Positions 1 to 4,764 of a DNA stretch of 12,689 nucleotides are shown here, piece after piece (position 1 is the first letter of the stretch; each line of letters starts with the position of its first letter). The stretch covers positions 1-12,689 of the forward strand of contig WAQR01000201.1 of the NCBI GenBank assembly GCA_015520145.1. Direction: 5' to 3'. Under the pieces are notes generated by a model. That model saw nothing but the letters and a program-made list of their open reading frames with translations. It did no database searches and was not told where the DNA came from. Made by a program: the position numbers and the translations under genes. Origin of the DNA: Candidatus Hydrothermarchaeota archaeon. Lineage in GTDB: Archaea > Hydrothermarchaeota > Hydrothermarchaeia > Hydrothermarchaeales > WAQR01.

Positions 1-1121
1 AAATTTTTATTTACTGCGATAATCTTGCTGTTATCCTTTCCGCTGCCAATGGCAATGATGCTTGATGCCCCCGTCTCGTTAAACATGCCAAGGTTCTTGT
101 ATTTCGCATTGAATACTTCTATCTTACCTTCTCCACCCTCACGTTCCCTGCCTATAACAATATCGTCGTATATCCCGTCCCCGTCAAAATCTGCGGGCGA
201 TATAGCCGAGTCGATAAAAGAATTTTCGCTTCCAGACCCTTTGGAATTTATCCAGTAGACCTTTCTATCCTGATTGAATAATATGTAGTCCTTTGTCCCT
301 TTCGAGTCCCTGTCCATCGCAAACATCAGGGATTTAGAAAGTCTGTCCGGCGCTTCAATGTCCCGCCCTTCATATGTCCATTTCAGATTGCCGCTCGAAT
401 CAAATGCCTCCACGTTTCCGTCAAAAGATTCGACTGCAACCCCGTTTAGACTGCCTTTCTGCTTTAGGTCAAAACCCACCATCGCAACAATTCTATCTGA
501 GGTACTCGCAGTTTTAACGCGGCTTCCGTCATATTTCAGGAATGTGATTGCCCTGCCTGCCTGTTCACCGAGTACTATCCTCTTCTCGATGACCGCCAGA
601 TACCACACAGCCCGTTCCACATCGGTATAATTCCAGATGGAGTCTCCTGAGCCATCAAATGCCATTACCATCTTCCCGGTCCCAACTACAAACTCATCCA
701 TCTTTCCGTCACTGTCCAGGTCTGCTGAGGCAACGGAATACCCGTTGGTGTCATTGATCCTCCATAATTCTCCATTAGAATCTGCTGCAACGATATCTCC
801 ACCTGCTATGATCACCTCGTCCAGGTTTCCGTCACTGTCCAGGTCTACAGAAGATATGCCGCGTACATTTCCGACCTTTATATCCCAGGATGCATCGCCC
901 ACTGCCACTGCATTCGAATCAGTGCCGATTATGGCAGTATCTAAAATACCGTCCCCGTCAAAGTCTACAGGATATATCGCATTTACCGAACCGCCGGTTA
1001 TCGATTGCCCGCCACCTGCAGAATATATATCCGCGAAGACCTGCGGCATTACCACCGCCAGTGTTATTATAAGTGAAATAATTATTCTTCCAAATACGGT
1101 TCTCTCTCTCTTCATTGACAT
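1..1121 (-). CDS. Secreted FG-GAP/VCBS repeat protein, partial (3' end outside window)
   Basis: The reading frame stays open from an ATG at 1121 (second in-frame ATG at 1115) to the left edge, so the C-terminus is missing; about 373 residues are visible. From the 1115 start there is a typical signal peptide: basic MKRER, a hydrophobic stretch IIISLIITLAVVM, and a likely cleavage after PQVFA. The mature part carries calcium-loop motifs DxDxDGxxD at about residues 53 (DFDGDGILD), 93 (DLDSDGNLD), 134 (DLDSDGKMD) and 311 (DFDGDGIYDD), numbered from the 1121 start. The first three are spaced 40-41 residues apart, as in integrin-like FG-GAP/VCBS beta-propellers. A 21-bp identity (703-723 and 826-846) reflects the same repeat. 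Inference: an exported, calcium-stabilised propeller that faces the cell surface; its ligand is unknown. No SD precedes the start, and the true start (1121 or 1115) is unsettled. GC and codon use look like the neighbours. Confidence 0.9.
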   Translation of the reverse strand, partial: MSMKRERTVFGRIIISLIITLAVVMPQVFADIYSAGGGQSITGGSVNAIYPVDFDGDGILDTAIIGTDSNAVAVGDASWDIKVGNVRGISSVDLDSDGNLDEVIIAGGDIVAADSNGELWRINDTNGYSVASADLDSDGKMDEFVVGTGKMVMAFDGSGDSIWNYTDVERAVWYLAVIEKRIVLGEQAGRAITFLKYDGSRVKTASTSDRIVAMVGFDLKQKGSLNGVAVESFDGNVEAFDSSGNLKWTYEGRDIEAPDRLSKSLMFAMDRDSKGTKDYILFNQDRKVYWINSKGSGSENSFIDSAISPADFDGDGIYDDIVIGREREGGEGKIEVFNAKYKNLGMFNETGASSIIAIGSGKDNSKIIAVNKN

Positions 1122-1225
1122 TCTAAATAGACAGTATACTTTCCGGTCTTTTAACTCTTTTGGTATCTATACAGGTAACACCGTGCTTCAGGCGCGATTA
1201 TTTGTTTTCCCTTCCAATATTTAGA

Positions 1226-1237
1226 ATTATAAAATTA
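1226..1237 (-). promoter_or_regulatory. Possible TATA element for the FG-GAP gene
   Basis: Read on the minus strand, TTTTATAATTC lies about 105 nt upstream of the FG-GAP start. A weaker AT-rich alternative, GTTAAAAG, lies near 1150-1160 and would give a short leader. Which one is used cannot be decided from sequence. Confidence 0.3.
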
Positions 1238-1295
1238 TCATCAGTCTTATAATCCATCTCTCCTTCTCTTAAAGGCTTCTCTAAAGAAAAGGATA

Positions 1296-1381
1296 TGCGG
1301 GGGAAGGGACTCGAACCCTCGCAGACACTAAGCCAACAGGTCCTAAACCTGTCTCCTTTGACCAGACTCGGACACCCCCGC
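1296..1381 (-). tRNA. tRNA-Leu (anticodon UAG)
   Basis: The minus strand folds into a complete class II tRNA of 86 nt. The acceptor stem GCGGGGG/CCCCCGC pairs perfectly and is followed by discriminator A. The anticodon stem is ACAGG/CCTGT around the loop TTTAGGA, giving anticodon TAG (reads CUN, mainly CUA, leucine codons). The T arm is GAGGG-TTCGAGT-CCCTT. A long variable region between anticodon and T arms is typical of tRNA-Leu. CCA is not encoded and no intron is visible. A T-rich stretch (minus strand CCTTTTCTTT, about 1283-1292) follows and can act as terminator. The gene starts 62 nt after the stop of the eL41-like gene, so the two could share a transcript, although a TATA-like AT-rich element lies between them. 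Confidence 0.97.
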
Positions 1382-1418
1382 TTTTTCAGGACGGGTCTCT
1401 TTCAGGCAGGGGCTATCT

Positions 1419-1432
1419 ATTTTTATCCACCT
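1419..1432 (-). promoter_or_regulatory. Possible TATA element for tRNA-Leu
   Basis: On the minus strand GGATAAAAATAGAT sits about 40-50 nt upstream of the mature tRNA 5' end. Archaeal initiation about 25 nt downstream of a TATA box would leave a short 5' leader of roughly 15-20 nt. Co-transcription with the upstream small gene is the alternative. Confidence 0.4.
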
Positions 1433-1443
1433 GTCTTTACCTG

Positions 1444-1557
1444 TTACCTGTTCCTGATCTTGGCTTTCCTTCTTCTTTCCTTTAGCCTCTTTTTCCTAGT
1501 TTTCCATCGGCATTTCCCTCGTTTCTTCCATTTTCTTGATGAATGCTTACCTGCCAT
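1444..1557 (-). CDS. 37-aa highly basic protein resembling ribosomal protein eL41
   Basis: A short ORF, ATG at 1557 to TAA at 1444-1446, encodes 37 residues of which 21 are Lys or Arg and only one (E27) is acidic. It has Trp at 10 and 18 and Cys at 16. From W18 onward (WKTRKKRLKERRRKAKIRNR) it resembles ribosomal protein eL41 (known: about 25 residues, one Trp near the start, then almost only K/R with a Leu); the first ~16 residues would be an extension. Translation support is strong: GGAGG at 1564-1568 lies 6 nt before the ATG. Transcription support is the TATA element at about 1600, which would start RNA near 1578 and leave a ~20-nt leader holding the SD. Its position just upstream of tRNA-Leu fits a translation-related role. 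Inference: a small ribosomal or rRNA-binding protein. Family assignment is by eye and less certain than the existence of the gene. Confidence 0.75.
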   Translation of the reverse strand: MAGKHSSRKWKKRGKCRWKTRKKRLKERRRKAKIRNR

Positions 1558-1563
1558 TAGATT

Positions 1564-1568
1564 CCTCC
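1564..1568 (-). promoter_or_regulatory. Shine-Dalgarno site of the eL41-like gene
   Basis: Minus-strand GGAGG, 6 nt before the ATG at 1557. It is the main evidence that this very short ORF is translated. Confidence 0.8.
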
Positions 1569-1597
1569 ATAGTTGGATTCGAGTAATTTGAAGATTA

Positions 1598-1610
1598 ACA
1601 TATATAAATT
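1598..1610. promoter_or_regulatory. Shared divergent TATA element
   Basis: CATATATAAATT contains a symmetric TATATA core (1601-1606) flanked by TTAA at 1595-1598 and 1609-1612. Rightward, a start site about 26 nt downstream falls at about 1630, i.e. at the DUF63 ATG (1632), giving a leaderless mRNA. Leftward, the start would be near 1578, leaving a short leader with an SD for the small basic gene. No other TATA-like element lies between the two genes. Confidence 0.6.
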
Positions 1611-1631
1611 AACTGGATAATACTTTAAACT

Positions 1632-2462
1632 ATGGCCAGTCTTATCCAGCTTATCCAGCAGTACTTCATTGACCCGATATACCAGCAGACAGGATACAAT
1701 ACAGTCAATACCCTCGTATATGGGCTCACCCTTGGATTTGCAATAATTCTTTTAGAAAAACTTATAATAAGACTGAAAATCGAAATTGACAGAGCCTTTT
1801 TGATAGGTATCCTGCCATTTATTGTATTTGCAACCTCACTGAGGTCACTTGTAGATGCCCATATTTTTCCGACTTCATTTTTCTTTGTCACACCAGGGAT
1901 ATTTTTCACAACATCTGTCCTGTATATCTGCACCTTTATCCTGGGCAGATGGTTTTTGGGCAGAGGGTTTTGCAGACGCAGACGATTTAATTTAGAACAT
2001 TCAGATTTTGTGCTGGCAGCGGGGTCGATGATTGCTGGATACCCCCTCCTCACAGTCATCATAAATATCGAAAAGATCAGACCGCTTTTTGAGATACTGT
2101 CAATCTTTATTCTTCTTTCTGCCGCCACCATTTTTTTGATATCCCTGTCAAAATATTCTGACCTGAAAAATAGCTGGATATACGGGATATTTACCGCACA
2201 CTATCTGGATGCCAGCGCTACGTTTGTGGGTATAGATCTCTACGGGTTTTTCGAAGAGCACATCTTCGAGAATTATCTGATAGAACTTGCAGGTACCGCA
2301 CTCGTTATATTCCCTTTAAAAATCACCGTTTTATTACTGGTAATCTATATAATTCAGAAGGTCGTGGATAAGGATAATAACCGGGAATTCTGGTATCTTG
2401 CAATAATAATCCTCGGGTTTGCAGCAGGGTTAAGAAACACATTTACCATAATGCTGGTTTGA
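1632..2462 (+). CDS. DUF63 family integral membrane protein
   Basis: This 276-residue protein matches the archaeal DUF63 membrane family along its full length. Early NTxxYGLxLG (26-35) is followed by the LPFIVFATSLRSL block (61-73). The C-terminal half has the family's conserved polar positions: HYLDAS (190-195), GFFEEH (205-210) ahead of a membrane segment, FPLK (227-230), and GFAAGLRNT (262-270). Roughly seven to eight hydrophobic segments are visible, and a basic loop GFCRRRRF near 112-119 is probably cytoplasmic. No biochemical function is established for the family; the conserved His, Asp, Glu, Lys and Arg in or near membrane helices suggest an active or binding site, which is inference. 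The ATG lies where transcription is predicted to start, so the mRNA is probably leaderless. The next gene follows after 46 nt, suggesting an operon. Confidence 0.9.
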   Translation: MASLIQLIQQYFIDPIYQQTGYNTVNTLVYGLTLGFAIILLEKLIIRLKIEIDRAFLIGILPFIVFATSLRSLVDAHIFPTSFFFVTPGIFFTTSVLYICTFILGRWFLGRGFCRRRRFNLEHSDFVLAAGSMIAGYPLLTVIINIEKIRPLFEILSIFILLSAATIFLISLSKYSDLKNSWIYGIFTAHYLDASATFVGIDLYGFFEEHIFENYLIELAGTALVIFPLKITVLLLVIYIIQKVVDKDNNREFWYLAIIILGFAAGLRNTFTIMLV

Positions 2463-2508
2463 TGACGATGAGAGACAAGGTTGGTGAGAGAAAAGAGGTT
2501 TGAATGAC

Positions 2509-3297
2509 ATGGATAAAAGATTATATCCCAAGGTTATGATAGGCGTATTTATTGTTGCTATTGCTGCTTTATCTCTCCTGTATCTCGTATATATTATCGA
2601 TGCTAAAAAAGGGCATGTTTTAGATAAAAACCTGACAGACCTGACAGGAGATGTGGCAGGTGAGAGCTATCCAATTCGGATAGAGGCAATAGAAAAAGTG
2701 CCTGTAAACGGGGTATTTGCAGCCCAGATATATTATAAAAATATCAACAACTCCTCTTACATGAGAATAAAGGGGTATCCAGGCAATATGACATGGATTG
2801 TCGAACTTCAAAAAGAAAAGGGGAGGACGGGTGTTGTTTTTCCAGTAGAAGGCCCGGGATATATTGCTGCTGAATTTGATGGATATGATGGATATGATGA
2901 CGGGAGAGGTGAGGCTAAAGCAGGATATGAAATCGTGCCAGGTGAACAGAACCTCACATCGTTTATTATCGAATCCTGGGCATTGATGCATATCGAAATT
3001 ACAAGGTCACTGAGTCCTGGCGATAGAGCGGCAGTTGTGGTAGATGATATAAACAGAAGTTTCACCATTATTGTCACTGAAAACGATATAGAGGTAGTAG
3101 AAGGGGCGGTCAACCCGGATATCGTCTTTAACATCTACAAAAGCAATGACCTGTGGGAGTTTGTAGGAACAGATGACCTTGGAAAGACAATAAAGGAGAT
3201 GGTAGCAGATAAAAAAATGTCAATCCAGCTAAAAACAGGTAATCTCGCAAAGCTGTCCAGATACACAAAGATGGCAAGAAAACTTGGAGTGATATAG
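2509..3297 (+). CDS. Membrane-anchored protein with SCP2-like C-terminal region
   Basis: 262 residues from the ATG at 2509; an in-frame TTG at 2500 is possible, but AGAGG at 2494-2498 fits the ATG far better. Residues 8-30 form one transmembrane helix after a basic N-terminus, so the rest is probably outside the membrane. The middle (50-160) looks like a beta-rich domain and contains a small repeat GYDGYDD (125-131) made by 9-bp DNA units. The last ~85 residues (175-260) resemble a sterol-carrier-protein-2 fold: strand pattern AVVVDD..SFTIIV..DIEVVEG, then NPDIVFNIYKSNDLWEFV (202-219) and a final helix KLSRYTKMARKLGVI, like the 'pDv.l....dl..l' pattern of SCP2 domains. SCP2 domains bind lipids; that role here is inference from a weak similarity. 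It follows DUF63 by 46 nt and is probably co-transcribed. The 13-codon ORF between them (ATG at 2462) is not supported. Confidence 0.85.
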   Translation: MDKRLYPKVMIGVFIVAIAALSLLYLVYIIDAKKGHVLDKNLTDLTGDVAGESYPIRIEAIEKVPVNGVFAAQIYYKNINNSSYMRIKGYPGNMTWIVELQKEKGRTGVVFPVEGPGYIAAEFDGYDGYDDGRGEAKAGYEIVPGEQNLTSFIIESWALMHIEITRSLSPGDRAAVVVDDINRSFTIIVTENDIEVVEGAVNPDIVFNIYKSNDLWEFVGTDDLGKTIKEMVADKKMSIQLKTGNLAKLSRYTKMARKLGVI

Positions 3298-3318
3298 GAG
3301 TGATATAGGAGTGAGATC
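3286..3318 (+). repeat. 11-bp tandem repeat spanning a stop codon
   Basis: The unit GGAGTGATATA occurs twice exactly (3286-3296, 3297-3307), followed by a diverged third copy GGAGTGAGATC. The first unit supplies the last codons and the TAG stop of the SCP2-like gene; later units are non-coding. Confidence 0.85.
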
Positions 3319-3471
3319 TATGTGATATAAACTGGGGCATCCAGGGCTTTTAAGAATTCGGGATTATTTGAATTTTTATTCAAGAAAAAATATATATTAA
3401 TATCTTTCTTATATTATAAGTACTGAAAAAATTCTGGGATACAAATCGTACATAAAATCAAAACCATAAAG

Positions 3472-3508
3472 GGGGAGGGGGCCCATGGTCCCTTCATTTT
3501 CTTTTTCT
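3472..3508 (+). terminator. Possible terminator of the DUF63/SCP2-like operon
   Basis: A G-run (3471-3481) allows a small stem GGGGA/TCCCT (3472-3476 with 3489-3493, including one G-T pair), directly followed by the T-rich run TTCATTTTCTTTTTCTTT. T-rich tracts are sufficient archaeal terminators, so the T-tract is the stronger part of this call. A short hairpin TTGAAT-TTTT-ATTCAA also lies at 3368-3383. The rest of the 3298-3514 spacer is AT-rich with no supportable gene. Confidence 0.4.
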
Positions 3509-3514
3509 TTCATT

Positions 3515-4558
3515 TCATTTCTTCTGTCTGAATATGAATGTCTTGTAGAGGTGCTCGATCTCAAAATCGTGCCCTGTTTCATTTAGCAGCCTTAAAATGA
3601 TGTCTCCTAAAATTTTTATGAACCTTTCGTTTGTGTAGCCGTGGTATACAATCACCCTGTCACCTTCAAAATCCACTTTGCTTACAAGGCCATTCGTTTC
3701 AAGAGATTCTTTGAAAAAGATTAAAAACTCTTCAAGAGGCGTCTCCTGTATCGGTTTTCCAAGGGCCTCCCTGAACAGGTGGATAAGCTCAAGGTGACCT
3801 TCTTTACCAAAGAGGTTCTCAAAGGCATCTCTGGTTAAAAAGATGATGTCATAATTTGCAAAGCTCACCCCTGTAACTACCCTGTTCCAGAACCCTGGTC
3901 TGTTCTTTAATTCGTTAAAGAGTTCCTGCCTCTTTCCAAAATGCATTATTACTTTTTTATATGCCTCTTCTCGATCTTCCCTATCTTCTGTTTTTGTGTA
4001 GGTTATGACAATTGCGTTTGGAGATTTCTCCACGGTCTCTATCATAAAAGACTCGATGAGCTGTAGAGAAAGCCATGTGGCAGAAAATTCGGTTATCAAT
4101 GGATCAAGACCGCGGTACGAAACAGTCGTGTTGCCATTCCTATCCACATGGACATTGACCTTTACAGGGATCCCGAATTCTTTGAATCTTTTATTTTGTG
4201 TCTCTCCCCACGTCTTGATATTTTCGATATCTATTTCTTCTGCCTGTTCATACGGTTCCTGGATCACCTCTATGTCCGGTACTACTCCTTTTGAATTTTC
4301 CAAAAGCCATCTGAACAGTGGAACTGGGATGACAAGCCCATACTGGTCGTCTATGTAATTGTCGCGAAGAGAGGGTCTGGGTTCTATTGCAGATTTTATG
4401 TCCTCAATACTGACCCCTCCTCTTTGCGATTTTATTATATCATACAGCTCTATTACATCACGAACCGCGGCACTAAAATTTCCCTGATGCTTTTTAATCA
4501 GGTCCTGAATCATTTCAACATATCTTTCTTCAAGAGAAATATTTTTCCTGATAATCAA
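3515..4558 (-). CDS. Ribbon-helix-helix DNA-binding protein with duplicated C-terminal module
   Basis: 347 residues, starting at a TTG at 4558; no other start codon lies near in frame, and GGAGGGGG precedes it by about 8 nt. Residues 1-40 form a ribbon-helix-helix (MetJ/Arc/CopG-type) domain: strand IIRKNISL, helix EERYVEMIQDLIKKH, turn QGNFS, helix AAVRDVIELYDII. The rest appears to hold two copies of a ~110-residue module, about 73-190 and 236-345. Both start with a hydrophobic strand and an aromatic helix (YGLVIPVPLFRWLL; YDIIFLTRDAFENLF), pass a helical section, reach a paired strand motif (VSYRG at 146; VIVYHG at 302), then an amphipathic helix and a final strand (IVITYTKT; KTFIFRQK). 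I do not recognise this module. Inference: a transcription regulator whose paired module senses a ligand or mediates pairing. A palindrome at its own promoter suggests autoregulation. It is convergent with the SCP2-like gene and divergent from uvrA. Confidence 0.88.
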   Translation of the reverse strand: MIIRKNISLEERYVEMIQDLIKKHQGNFSAAVRDVIELYDIIKSQRGGVSIEDIKSAIEPRPSLRDNYIDDQYGLVIPVPLFRWLLENSKGVVPDIEVIQEPYEQAEEIDIENIKTWGETQNKRFKEFGIPVKVNVHVDRNGNTTVSYRGLDPLITEFSATWLSLQLIESFMIETVEKSPNAIVITYTKTEDREDREEAYKKVIMHFGKRQELFNELKNRPGFWNRVVTGVSFANYDIIFLTRDAFENLFGKEGHLELIHLFREALGKPIQETPLEEFLIFFKESLETNGLVSKVDFEGDRVIVYHGYTNERFIKILGDIILRLLNETGHDFEIEHLYKTFIFRQKK

Positions 4559-4584
4559 TTTGCTTACCCCCTCCAGGAGATGCT

Positions 4585-4602
4585 ATTAAGTTAATACTTA
4601 AT
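4585..4602. promoter_or_regulatory. Palindrome at the RHH gene promoter (candidate operator)
   Basis: ATTAAGT-TAAT-ACTTAAT is a perfect inverted repeat with 7-bp arms and a 4-bp spacer. It lies 27-44 nt upstream of the RHH gene's TTG and adjoins a TATA-like AATAAAATTAAG read leftward (about 4597-4608). RHH proteins commonly bind short inverted repeats at their own promoters, so self-repression is a reasonable inference. It lies about 160 nt from the uvrA start, too far to be a core uvrA element. Confidence 0.5.
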
Positions 4603-4725
4603 TTTATTACTCCTCATAATCTTATTATTCCCTGATACTAATTAAAGTTTTTGGATAATCCCATATCCTGGTGTATCCTCGTACCCCAGTCAACCCATTT
4701 TTTCTGATGTTAACCACCTCCAACA

Positions 4726-4756
4726 CCTTTTAAGAGTATTGAGAGTATTTAAGAGG
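4726..4756 (+). promoter_or_regulatory. uvrA promoter and ribosome site
   Basis: CCTTTTAAGAG (about 4726-4736) resembles an archaeal TATA element and would place the start site about ten nt before the TTG at 4765. AGAGGT at 4752-4757 lies 7 nt before that TTG and supports it as the start. Confidence 0.45.
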
Positions 4757-4764
4757 TATCCCAA

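Noticed and set aside
25..1224. Several plus-strand open frames across the left end
   Set aside because: They are antisense to the continuous minus-strand FG-GAP frame with signal peptide and calcium loops, and show low-complexity Ser/Pro composition typical of shadow frames.
1167..1241. A ~19-codon minus-strand ORF (MDYKTDD...) between tRNA-Leu and the FG-GAP gene
   Set aside because: The purine-rich GGAG is only about 2 nt from the ATG, and the peptide shows no recognisable pattern.
1625..2131. Long minus-strand frame (168 codons) inside DUF63
   Set aside because: Antisense to a protein with clear family motifs; its translation has no domain features.
2462..2503. 13-codon ORF overlapping the DUF63 stop and the next gene's start
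   Set aside because: Too short to judge, with no SD of its own; its purine-rich end is more simply the ribosome site of the following gene.
3386..3420. AT-rich stretch with a TATA-like sequence and palindrome CTTATATTATAAG
   Set aside because: It could be a promoter, but no gene or RNA structure follows; simple AT richness explains it.
3485..3586. Plus-strand ORF of about 33 codons after the GGGGGAGGGGG run
   Set aside because: It has an SD-like G-run, but it is antisense to the end of the RHH gene and begins with a Ser/Phe low-complexity stretch made by the T-rich terminator-like tract.
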